64,000 nt of DNA from Candidatus Nanopelagicales bacterium (lineage in GTDB: Bacteria > Actinomycetota > Actinomycetes > S36-B12). Below, piece after piece: positions 1-7,389 of the stretch (positions within the stretch are counted from its first letter, which is position 1; every line of letters begins with the position of its first letter). Under the pieces are notes generated by a model, which was given only the letters and a program-made list of their open reading frames with translations, searched no databases and was not told the origin of the DNA. Made by a program: the position numbers and the translations under genes. The stretch is taken from contig JAGYKV010000017.1 in the NCBI GenBank assembly GCA_018401415.1, forward strand, positions 186,001 through 250,000, read 5' to 3'.

Positions 1-2
1 AA

Positions 3-830
3 ATAACTTTCTCACGAGATATTCCGAATAAGGCCGCGGTGGAAAGGCATTTGGTGGTTTCGGCGCAGATTGACACCGGAGTTATCAAGCCAGTTGCGGG
101 AGCTTGGGGTTGGGTGAGTGATCGCTCTGCGGTATTCCGACCCAAAGATTATTGGCCGGGAAATGCCACCATCCGGATAGTTTCTGATCTGGATCGAGTT
201 GTGCTGGGGAAATCAGGAACCTCTTTTCTTGTTGGCTCAAAGCAACTTAATAAGACATACAAGTTCACTACTGCACGCAAGTTGATTGCAAATGTCGATG
301 GCGCAACCAAGAAAATGAAAGTTTTTATTGATGGAAAGAAGGTCCACACTTTTCCAGTCTCATTAGGAAAAGGAGACTGGGAAACGCGCAATGGCACCAA
401 AGTGGTGAGCACTTCGAAGGAGCCCCACAAGATTTACAGAAGCGAGTCGCTTGGTCTGACGGCGCCCGAGGACCAATATGAATTGGCAGCCCCGTGGAAT
501 ACCCGACTCACCCCCACAGGTGAATTTATTCATGCAGCACCCTGGGCATATGGTCGACTCGGTCGGTATAACGGATCGCATGGGTGCACAAATATGTACG
601 AAAAAGATGCCGAGTGGGTATACAAGAACACCATTCCCGGCGACATCGTCTACTTCACCAATACCGGCGGTAACACGGTGGAGCCGTGGAACGGCCCCGG
701 TGGCTTATGGAATATTCCGTGGTCCAAATGGGTGAAGAAGTCAGCCCTGGTAAGTGGCACGAATACAGTTGAGACCGATTCCAATGCAGGAACGGGATCT
801 TTGGAAAGCGCTCAGCCTGCGAGTGCCTAA
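3..830 (+). CDS. L,D-transpeptidase (YkuD domain), 5' end outside the window
   Basis: The frame is open to the left edge, so this is the C-terminal 275 residues of a longer protein. It carries a YkuD-type L,D-transpeptidase domain, the family that makes 3-3 cross-links in peptidoglycan outside the membrane. The catalytic signature is SHGCTNM: the likely nucleophile Cys is fragment residue 195 (bases 585-587), its His is two residues before, and another conserved His lies at residue 177 in FIHAAPW. The part before about residue 90 looks like the Ig-like domain that precedes the catalytic domain in mycobacterial Ldt proteins. The tail is Ser/Thr/Ala-rich. Start and any signal or lipobox lie before base 1. 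The stop overlaps the proposed start of the next gene. Confidence 0.88.
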   Translation: MTFSRDIPNKAAVERHLVVSAQIDTGVIKPVAGAWGWVSDRSAVFRPKDYWPGNATIRIVSDLDRVVLGKSGTSFLVGSKQLNKTYKFTTARKLIANVDGATKKMKVFIDGKKVHTFPVSLGKGDWETRNGTKVVSTSKEPHKIYRSESLGLTAPEDQYELAAPWNTRLTPTGEFIHAAPWAYGRLGRYNGSHGCTNMYEKDAEWVYKNTIPGDIVYFTNTGGNTVEPWNGPGGLWNIPWSKWVKKSALVSGTNTVETDSNAGTGSLESAQPASA

Positions 831-1629
831 TCTCATAAATTCAAGTCAAGAGTGGTCTGTCCCGGAAGGCTGGCGGCAAGGCCGGGGTGCCTGGGGCGGG
901 TACGCAATCACTGCCATGGCGAAACATGTTGAAGAGCTTGAGGATCCATCACGTGCCCTGCGCACTCTTTCAGCTCAAATTATGGAGCCCGTCGTGGTAG
1001 GTGATTACTACATGGAGACACAGTGCCTCCGAAAAGGCTCAGCTCTTTCGATGTGGGCGGTTACCGTTACCAGGTCCCATGATCGCGCACCAGTTGCTCA
1101 ATCGCAGATCATCACCGGTGTGCAGCGAGACTTGGTAATAAGTCCGGAATTAGATGAGTGGGGAACCGCACATATGCCCGCGGTGGCATCTTTCGAATTC
1201 ACGCCGATCGCACCGGTTGGTCCACCATTCGCTCCCGAGTTCACCAGACAGCTCGAATTCCGGCCAATTTCGCCTTTGCCTACGGCGGGTGATCGAGCCA
1301 CGTCATTGGGATGGATCCGCCTGCCCTCCACAACACAGGAGGGGGACCGCTGGTCCGCCGCCGAACTCATGGGGATCATCGATGGTTGGTGGCCAGCATC
1401 CCTCACGCTGATGGATTCCATGCACCCGATGGCCACGGTTGCCTACAGCGTGCACCTCCTGATTGATCCGAGGACGATTGAGCCGGTTCAATTGGAGCGC
1501 TCGCCATTGTTACTTGAGTCGTCCGTGAGTTCAGCATATGGTGGTTTTACCAGTGAACTGCGCAGGTTGTGGACACCCGATGGTCGCCTTGTTGCTGAGA
1601 ACCTTCAGTCGATAGTCGTCATAAAGTAG
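823..1629 (+). CDS. Hotdog-fold acyl-CoA thioesterase family protein
   Basis: Predicted protein of 268 residues that looks like the double-hotdog TesB-like thioesterases of actinobacteria. The N-terminal half has the typical W-x-QGRGAWGGYA stretch that starts the long hotdog helix, followed by a beta-rich segment (MEPVVVGDYYMETQCL). The second half repeats the pattern (ELMGIIDGWWP). Substrate cannot be told from sequence. The GTG at 823 overlaps the upstream stop by 8 nt and gives a normal N-terminus. An in-frame ATG at 784 and a GTG at 754 are longer alternatives, and none has a clear ribosome site. The overlap suggests co-transcription with the transpeptidase gene, although no functional link is evident. 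Confidence 0.7.
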   Translation: MPNLINSSQEWSVPEGWRQGRGAWGGYAITAMAKHVEELEDPSRALRTLSAQIMEPVVVGDYYMETQCLRKGSALSMWAVTVTRSHDRAPVAQSQIITGVQRDLVISPELDEWGTAHMPAVASFEFTPIAPVGPPFAPEFTRQLEFRPISPLPTAGDRATSLGWIRLPSTTQEGDRWSAAELMGIIDGWWPASLTLMDSMHPMATVAYSVHLLIDPRTIEPVQLERSPLLLESSVSSAYGGFTSELRRLWTPDGRLVAENLQSIVVIK

Positions 1630-1642
1630 CGGAAGCAGTTGG

Positions 1643-2216
1643 CTACTCCCACGTGAGCGTTTTGCTGTTTTTCAAGATTTTTTCCAAATAGTTTTCCGTT
1701 TCAGGAAACGGTGGCACGCCGTCGTACTTGCGTACCGCACCAAAACCTGCGTTGTAGGCCGCGAGAGTATTGTGCAATTTTTTCCCCGGAACCTCTGCCA
1801 CCAGTTTGCGATTAACGCAATTGAGAGCTGCAGCGCTATGGATGGCGTCGACCGGATTCCAGACGTCTGCAATTCCATCGCCATCAGCATCAATACCGTA
1901 CTGCTTCCATGTTGGTGGCATGAATTGCGCGATTCCTTGTGCGCCCGCTTGGCTCACCGCATTGGGATCCCATCCGCTTTCCGCATGCAATTGTGCCGCG
2001 AAAATATCCACCGGTACAGCGGGACAACGTTCAGATGCATCCTGAATGAGTTCAGCGAATTCGGACGGAACCGTGACCGGCGCACCAAGGAATCCCTCAC
2101 GCACATTGCTGGGAAGTCTGTTCGAGATAAAAACCATCAAGACCAATAGCGATCGCGACCACGATTGCGAACACACCGAAGGATCTCACTCGGTGCGGCG
2201 AATTCACTCTGGCCAT
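1643..2216 (-). CDS. Lytic transglycosylase (SLT/goose-lysozyme-like) with an apparent frameshift after the signal anchor
   Basis: The C-terminal part is a clear soluble-lytic-transglycosylase domain cleaving peptidoglycan glycan strands: catalytic Glu in HAESGWDP, then AGAQGIAQFMPPTW and LAAYNAGFGAV. The domain frame alone (stop at 1643) opens with a GTG at 2176 and has no good signal sequence. A second frame starts at ATG 2216 and encodes a short basic stretch followed by a hydrophobic segment (FAIVVAIAIGLDGF), then ends at a TGA near 2099, where the domain frame continues. A TATGGT hexamer lies 7 nt upstream of ATG 2216, the leaderless-promoter pattern of this genome. I infer one gene with a one-base indel, natural or from assembly, between about 2100 and 2140. 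Programmed +1 shifting is possible but no slippery site is evident. Confidence 0.7.
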
Positions 2217-2223
2217 AATCCCC

Positions 2224-2229
2224 ACCATA
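2224..2229 (-). promoter_or_regulatory. -10-like hexamer TATGGT for the transglycosylase gene
   Basis: TATGGT on the minus strand ends 7 nt before ATG 2216, matching the leaderless TANNNT pattern seen repeatedly in this window. It supports 2216 as the true start of the transglycosylase gene. Confidence 0.5.
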
Positions 2230-2289
2230 ACCCGAGGACGTGTTCAACAGGGGAGCAGGTTTCCTCGCGTCGAGTGCGCGAGGTCAATG

Positions 2290-2295
2290 TAGAGT
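2290..2295 (+). promoter_or_regulatory. -10-like hexamer TAGAGT, leaderless start of the GTPase gene
   Basis: TAGAGT lies exactly 6 nt before ATG 2302, so transcription would begin at the start codon. No Shine-Dalgarno sequence is present. The same hexamer precedes the adenosyltransferase gene on the other strand at 37443. Confidence 0.5.
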
Positions 2296-2301
2296 CACGA
2301 T

Positions 2302-3453
2302 ATGCCCGAATCGGCTCAGCAAAAGGATTTACTCCCCGATGGAGTTGTCCAGCTATTTCACAAGGAATTTGCTCAGGCCTATCAGGAGATTGGTCGATTC
2401 AACCTTGCGGTCTTTGGCAAGACGGGTAGCGGCAAATCCACTTTGATCAACGCGGTCTTTGGCCGGGATATCGCCCCGACGGGAATTGGCAGACCGGTGA
2501 CCAAAGGCCTGAACTACTACCTTCACTCCAATGGTTTTTTGGGAGTCTTTGATTCCGAAGGCTTTGAGACGGGGACTTCGGGTGATTCCATCCTTGCCGG
2601 TCTGGAACGAATCGTCGGCACCAAAAATTCAGAACCGCTTGATCAGCGAATACATGCTGTGTGGTACCTCGTTCGGTGGTCTGACCGACGGTTCGAAACA
2701 GCGCAGGCCGATTTCATCCGAGCTCTTCGCGCCATGGGTTTACCCGTGTTGATAGTGATGGCTCAAGTCCCAGCGCAGCACATTGACAATCAATTTGTCA
2801 TTCATCCGGATGCCATCGAGTTTGCTCACTACATTGAATCGTTGAATATCCCAACGCAAGTCGATGGAACGGTGTACCTGACAAACGCGCTAGCGGACCC
2901 GTTTATTCAATCCGTTGTATTCGGATTGGTAGAGCTCGTAGGTGCCACCCACCAGGTTATTCCGGAAGCAGTTGCGAATGCTTTAACGGCTGCGCAACAG
3001 GTGGATGTGCGTCGAAAAAAAGAGGCCGCCGCCGCGGTCATTAAACAGGCGGCGCTCATCTCAGGAGGCATTGGTGCCGTACCCATTCCGATCGCAGATG
3101 CCGCACTGCTTGTACCCAATCAAGTCGCCATGATCGCGCGTATCACGGCTATTTATGGTCTGCCGCAGTCGAGGTCTCGCGCTTTGAGCATTGCGGGAGC
3201 AGCCATTTTGACGGGCGGAGCAACCCAGGCCGGACGCTATGCCGTCACGCAACTTCTGCGTTTCGTACCGGGAGGCCAGATTGCGGGCTCAGCCATTTCC
3301 GCGACGGTTGCGGCCGCGCTCACCCGCGCCATTGGAAATGCTTGGTCGCGCGTCTGCGAGTACGCCCTCACGCTATCCCCGGCCGATCAGTCCGAATTCC
3401 TTCACGAGCGGGTGAAGGACCAATTCCTCACATACCTGGGTAAGAATCGGTAA
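2302..3453 (+). CDS. P-loop GTPase with C-terminal DUF697-like membrane-associated region
   Basis: 383-residue protein. Residues about 33-50 form a G1 P-loop (GKTGSGKST at 39-47) followed by LINAVFG, and a G3-like motif occurs as DSEG. The usual G4 motif NKxD is not visible: the expected beta strand reads LIVMAQVPA. After about residue 225 the sequence is alanine-rich and weakly hydrophobic, with the ISGGIGAVPIPIADAALLVPNQ pattern typical of DUF697 proteins fused to Era-like GTPases. The role of such proteins is not well known; membrane association or stress response has been suggested for relatives. It appears to be a single-gene unit, with a leaderless promoter and no clear partner. GTP binding is inferred from the P-loop only. 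Confidence 0.75.
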   Translation: MPESAQQKDLLPDGVVQLFHKEFAQAYQEIGRFNLAVFGKTGSGKSTLINAVFGRDIAPTGIGRPVTKGLNYYLHSNGFLGVFDSEGFETGTSGDSILAGLERIVGTKNSEPLDQRIHAVWYLVRWSDRRFETAQADFIRALRAMGLPVLIVMAQVPAQHIDNQFVIHPDAIEFAHYIESLNIPTQVDGTVYLTNALADPFIQSVVFGLVELVGATHQVIPEAVANALTAAQQVDVRRKKEAAAAVIKQAALISGGIGAVPIPIADAALLVPNQVAMIARITAIYGLPQSRSRALSIAGAAILTGGATQAGRYAVTQLLRFVPGGQIAGSAISATVAAALTRAIGNAWSRVCEYALTLSPADQSEFLHERVKDQFLTYLGKNR

Positions 3454-3482
3454 TCCCTGAACGGATTCTGAAGCCTCCTTGT

Positions 3483-3488
3483 TACCTT
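3483..3488 (+). promoter_or_regulatory. -10-like hexamer TACCTT for the DLW-39-like gene
   Basis: TACCTT ends 6 nt before ATG 3495. An AGGA also sits just upstream of the start, so leaderless initiation is likely but not exclusive. Confidence 0.4.
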
Positions 3489-3494
3489 TAGGAC

Positions 3495-3761
3495 ATGAAA
3501 CGTTTCATACTCTTTGTCTCACTGGTGGGGGCAGCCGTATCCGGATTCCTGTGGTGGAAGCGTCGGGAAGTCATGCGAGCCGAGACGGTGGCCCAAGATC
3601 CTTGGCCCAGCGTGGTGGCCGAAGCTCCCGCTGTAACCCCGAGTCCGGTAACCCCGAGTCCGGTAACCCCGGACCCGACCGAACCACCTGAGCCCAAGAA
3701 AGTTCCCAGGAAGACGACAAAGAAGGCCATAAAGAAGCCTGAAGCCGATCCCACGCAGTGA
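3495..3761 (+). CDS. Small membrane-anchored DLW-39-like protein with Pro-rich tail
   Basis: 88 residues. An N-terminal transmembrane helix (residues about 3-20) is followed by WWKRREVMRAE and QDPWPSV, resembling the small actinobacterial DLW-39 family, whose members end near a D-L-W motif. This protein instead carries about 45 extra residues. They include a Thr-Pro-Ser-Pro-Val repeat encoded by three near-identical 15-bp units at 3633-3677, then a Lys-rich segment (KKVPRKTTKKAIKKP). The tail would be basic and disordered. Function unknown. The DLW-39 assignment is by recollection of the family, and the tail is unusual for it. Confidence 0.65.
   Translation: MKRFILFVSLVGAAVSGFLWWKRREVMRAETVAQDPWPSVVAEAPAVTPSPVTPSPVTPDPTEPPEPKKVPRKTTKKAIKKPEADPTQ
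3633..3677 (+). repeat. Three 15-bp tandem units in frame (TPSPV repeat)
   Basis: Units at 3633-3647, 3648-3662 and 3663-3677 start with GTAACCCC. The first two are identical and the third diverges at a few bases. They encode V-T-P-S-P type pentapeptides inside the small membrane protein, so copy-number change keeps the frame. Confidence 0.85.
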
Positions 3762-3828
3762 TTTCGCCTTCCGCGAATTGTGGACAACCGCGCGTCTATT
3801 ACCGCAAGGATCGTGCTTTAGTGTGAAC

Positions 3829-4755
3829 ATGCGCGAGCCACGCGAACTCATCAGTGAGCATCTTGATGTTCACTTCTCGACACCACCAACACTCGTGCAT
3901 GCCTTCAGCGGATTCGTCGATGCAGGTAGTGGGGTTCGTCTCCTTTCTGAACACATACTGGAATCCTGTGAACACTCACTGATCGCTTCATTTGATATTG
4001 ACGAACTTATTGACTACCGAGCTCGTCGACCCCGAATGCAATTCGTGGTTGATCACTTCGCATCAGTTGATATGCCTCGCATCTCCCTCCACGATGTTAT
4101 CGACGCTCGGGGCAAGCATTTCTTCTTCTTGGTCGGTCCGGAGCCGGATTACCAGTGGAATCGATTTATCTCGGCAGTTGAATTAATTGTGGAGAAATAT
4201 CACATTACGACCGCTGTGGGTTTATCCGCCATTCCGTGGCCCATGCCGCACACAAGGCCATTGGGTTTGACCGTCCACGGCAATGACCGCGAACTACTCT
4301 TTGGTGCAGGTTCGGTCATCGGAGAGATTGAAGTCCCCGGCCATGTGGGAGCCATGTTGGAACTACGGCTTGGCGAAATCGGGGTCAAGTCGATTGGGAT
4401 CACGGCGCAGATTCCACACTATTTGGCGCAATTTGAATTTCCCCAGGGGGCTTTGGCATTACTTGATGGATTACTCGCCGGACCGAATATTGTGATACCT
4501 CGGGGCGAACTACCAGATCAAGCAACGCAGACCCTGGCGAACATTGCGCAGCAGTTGGAGGGCAATGAAGAATTCGCCGCTGTTGTCACGGCCCTTGAAT
4601 CTCAGTATGACCAAATTTCGGCCGCGTTGACCGCGGGAGCGGGTGGATTAGCAGATGCAGATATTCCGACCGCTGATCAAATCGCTGCGCAGGTAGAAGC
4701 CTTCCTCGCGGAAGTGGAATCAGTCCAAGATCCGGATAAGGACTCGGACACCTGA
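3829..4755 (+). CDS. PAC2 family protein (proteasome-assembly-chaperone-like)
   Basis: 308 residues matching the actinobacterial PAC2 family: N-terminal TLVHAFSGFVDAGSGV (the Gly-rich loop of this fold), DIDELIDYRARRP, then LVGPEPDYQWNRF and a conserved GLSAIPWPMPHTRP segment. The C-terminal third is a helical acidic tail. Actinobacteria that carry a 20S proteasome and Pup commonly have such proteins, but a chaperone role in bacteria is inference. ATG 3829 was chosen because TTTAGT lies 6 nt upstream; a GTG at 3823 is an alternative. No proteasome genes are in the window. The gene converges on the peptidase gene with 19 nt between the stops. Confidence 0.8.
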   Translation: MREPRELISEHLDVHFSTPPTLVHAFSGFVDAGSGVRLLSEHILESCEHSLIASFDIDELIDYRARRPRMQFVVDHFASVDMPRISLHDVIDARGKHFFFLVGPEPDYQWNRFISAVELIVEKYHITTAVGLSAIPWPMPHTRPLGLTVHGNDRELLFGAGSVIGEIEVPGHVGAMLELRLGEIGVKSIGITAQIPHYLAQFEFPQGALALLDGLLAGPNIVIPRGELPDQATQTLANIAQQLEGNEEFAAVVTALESQYDQISAALTAGAGGLADADIPTADQIAAQVEAFLAEVESVQDPDKDSDT

Positions 4756-4774
4756 TTCAAGTGGCCTCGCAGTC

Positions 4775-6247
4775 TCACTGGCGGCACGTTTTATCGCCCG
4801 ATGTTTGACCGGATACCAAATAGTTTTCAACATATGTGTCGACACAAGCATTTCCGCTCAGATAGGCAGTGTGACCGTCCGCAACGTAAATCAACAGGTC
4901 ACTCGTTGGTAGTTGCCTGTTCAAGGCGCGCGCCCAGCTCAACGGTGTAGCGGGATCAAATTTTGTTCCAATAACAACTATTGGTGACTCAGTTGATGAT
5001 CGGGCGGGTTGGGGAGGGGTGTCGGCATGGTCGAACCAGGATGAACACGGAGCATTCCCCCAACTCATGGCCCGAGAAATCTCAGGCACCAGAGCACCCT
5101 TCGACCATATTCGTGCACTTCGAGCAAGTCCTTCAGCCCTTGGCGTTGCAGGATAGTCCCAACAATTTATTGCATAGAAAGCCGACAGTAAATTAGTTGC
5201 GAATTTATCCGGGCCGATTTGATCATTTGCGGAGTAGGCAATTCTTTGGAGGCTGGCCCCATCTCCTCGACCAGCTTTCCCGAGGGCAATATTAAGTTCA
5301 GGCCACAGCGTTGGGCTATACATCGAGTAAAAGATTGCGGTCAGCGCCTCATTTTGCACCAGCGGTTCCTGCTTGGATGCCGGCATCGGGTTTTTATCCA
5401 GTTTTGCGAGGAGCGAATTTATTGTGCTGATGGAGCCGGGATACTGTGAGTTGTACCGCCGCAAAGCAGATTGGAAACCCTTTGCTTGGCCTTGGGAGAG
5501 TTCCATGGAATCAAGGGCCGGGTTGACCGCACCATCGAGAACCATTCGTCCAACTTGCTGAGGGAATAATTCCGCATAGCGGGTTCCCAGTGATGTTCCA
5601 TACGAGAAGCCAAGCCAATTCAGAGTGTTATTACCCAGAACTTCTCGAAGCACATCCAGATCGCGAGCAGTGTCATTGGTCCCCACATGGGAGGCCAATT
5701 CCCGGGAGAAAGTTTCACAGCCTTGGCCGATCTTCGCGGCCTGAGACATGAGTTGATTAATTTCACGAGGGGTGTCCGGTGTTGTATCCGTTCTCAGCCA
5801 GGTATTTGTCTGCTTTCCGGTAAGACAGGTAATTGGCCATGAATCACCCGTGCCACGCGGATCGAATCCAACAATTGAAAATGTATCGCGAATTGCGGGG
5901 CCCATGACACCTGCGATGCCCCGGGCAAAGTCGATCCCACCCGATCCCGGTCCACCAGGATTGACAATCAGGCTGGGCAGATCCCGCGATCCGATAACGC
6001 GTACAGCAAGTGAAATGGTTTTACCGGTGGGGTTCGAATAGTCCAGAGGGACCTGAACCCTGGCACAGGAGTCGAGTTGGCATTGCTGCCAGTCCACAAT
6101 TTGTTCATAGAATGTGGCCAGTTCGGGCGGCCTTTCCACGGTTTTGTGGGGTTGGGCACTGGCGGTGGGCAGCAGCGAGGCACCGGCCACCATGAGTGCA
6201 CAGGTGAGGCCGATTGTGTTCCGCACGGTCAGGTGAGTCAGTCCCAC
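4775..6247 (-). CDS. Secreted alpha/beta-hydrolase, tripeptidyl aminopeptidase (S33) family
   Basis: 490 residues with a signal peptide: a hydrophobic stretch at about residues 9-28 ends in SLLPTASA, with probable cleavage near 31. The mature part has the TAP/S33 layout: oxyanion-loop NPGGPGSGG (about 96-104), FDPRGTGDS, nucleophile Ser215 in GFSYGTSLG, an Asp in GTKFDPATP and the His in ADGHTAYL. Relatives release tripeptides from the N-terminus of proteins outside the cell, so a nutritional role is likely. GTG 6247 is supported by GGAGA 6 nt upstream. Several Cys residues in the mature region could form disulfides. Exact peptide specificity cannot be read from sequence. Confidence 0.85.
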   Translation of the reverse strand: MGLTHLTVRNTIGLTCALMVAGASLLPTASAQPHKTVERPPELATFYEQIVDWQQCQLDSCARVQVPLDYSNPTGKTISLAVRVIGSRDLPSLIVNPGGPGSGGIDFARGIAGVMGPAIRDTFSIVGFDPRGTGDSWPITCLTGKQTNTWLRTDTTPDTPREINQLMSQAAKIGQGCETFSRELASHVGTNDTARDLDVLREVLGNNTLNWLGFSYGTSLGTRYAELFPQQVGRMVLDGAVNPALDSMELSQGQAKGFQSALRRYNSQYPGSISTINSLLAKLDKNPMPASKQEPLVQNEALTAIFYSMYSPTLWPELNIALGKAGRGDGASLQRIAYSANDQIGPDKFATNLLSAFYAINCWDYPATPRAEGLARSARIWSKGALVPEISRAMSWGNAPCSSWFDHADTPPQPARSSTESPIVVIGTKFDPATPLSWARALNRQLPTSDLLIYVADGHTAYLSGNACVDTYVENYLVSGQTSGDKTCRQ

Positions 6248-6369
6248 GGGTCTCCATTCTGGTTGGTTCTGAGGTCGGGAAACCCAACTTGATGGTAAGC
6301 CATGACCTGACTTTGTCCGTGCAGCAGTGTCATGGCAGGCTAGACCTCTCGCACTGGGAAAGGCAATGT

Positions 6370-7389
6370 ATGAGTGGCAACGCCACGTTCAGGTACACAG
6401 ACACCGCGATCCTTTCAGTGACAGCGGCTGTGGCGCCTATTGTCGTGACCAGCGCCGAGATTGACAATCAACTGTTGGACACCTATGCACGGGTTGGTCT
6501 GAAGCCGGGCATGCTGGAGGCCTTGGCCGGCATTAAAGAGCGTCGCTGGTGGTCCCCCGATGTCACGTTTGCAGATGCTGCCTCAATGGCAGGTGCCAAG
6601 GCAATCGCCGAAGCGGGGGTCTCCCCGGAATCAATTGGTCTGCTCATCGATACTTCGGTGTGCAGGGAGCGGTTGGAACCATCTGCAGCGGTAGATGTGC
6701 ACGAACAATTAGGCCTGGGGACCTCTTGTTTAAATTTTGATTTGAGTAATGCGTGCCTGGGCTTTATCAATGGGATGCAAATCGCATCCATGATGATTGA
6801 CTCGGGTCAGATCGAGTACGCGCTTATCGTGGACGGTGAAGGAAGCCGAAGACCTCAGGAAGCCACAATCGAAGCACTGTGCTTGCCTTCGGCGACAAAA
6901 CAAGACGTCCTCGACCAATTCGCAACGTTGACCCTGGGATCTGGTGGCGCCGCCATGGTGTTGGGCCGTGCCTCTACCAACGGTGGACACCGATTCAGGG
7001 GAGGTGTGAGCCGCGCGGCGACCCAACACAACACATTATGCGTGGGCGACCTCACGAGCATGCGCACCGATAGCCGGGGGCTTCTCGAGGCTGGCGTTGC
7101 ACTGGCTAAGGACACCTGGGATGCGGCTCAAGGAATTTTCGATTGGTCGAATCTGGATATGTACATATTGCACCAGGTGTCTCAGGTGCATAACGCTGCA
7201 ATTATTGCCACCATGGGAATTGATCCGGCACGAGTTCCCACCACTTTTCCACTCCAAGGAAATATTGGCCCCGCATCTGTTCCTTTCACGCTGGCACAGT
7301 CAGTGGACGCTCTTCAATCGGGAGACCGGATTGCGTGCATGGGAATTGGTTCTGGTCTGAACGCTGCCGTTATCGAAATTGACTGGTAG
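6370..7389 (+). CDS. oleA: OleA, acyl-CoA head-to-head condensing enzyme (thiolase superfamily)
   Basis: 339-residue FabH-like condensing enzyme. OleA condenses two fatty acyl-CoAs to a beta-keto acid, the first step of long-chain olefin synthesis. Visible residues: Cys129 in SNACLGF, the partner-subunit Glu in RLEPSAA (Glu103), His268 in LHQVSQVHN and Asn298 in GNIGPASVP. The identification rests on these plus the downstream oleBC and oleD, which FabH genes do not have. ATG 6370 was chosen because GGGAAAGG lies just upstream and it starts the conserved region; the frame is open further upstream. The stop overlaps the GTG of oleBC by one base (TAGTG), indicating translational coupling. Confidence 0.9.
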   Translation: MSGNATFRYTDTAILSVTAAVAPIVVTSAEIDNQLLDTYARVGLKPGMLEALAGIKERRWWSPDVTFADAASMAGAKAIAEAGVSPESIGLLIDTSVCRERLEPSAAVDVHEQLGLGTSCLNFDLSNACLGFINGMQIASMMIDSGQIEYALIVDGEGSRRPQEATIEALCLPSATKQDVLDQFATLTLGSGGAAMVLGRASTNGGHRFRGGVSRAATQHNTLCVGDLTSMRTDSRGLLEAGVALAKDTWDAAQGIFDWSNLDMYILHQVSQVHNAAIIATMGIDPARVPTTFPLQGNIGPASVPFTLAQSVDALQSGDRIACMGIGSGLNAAVIEIDW

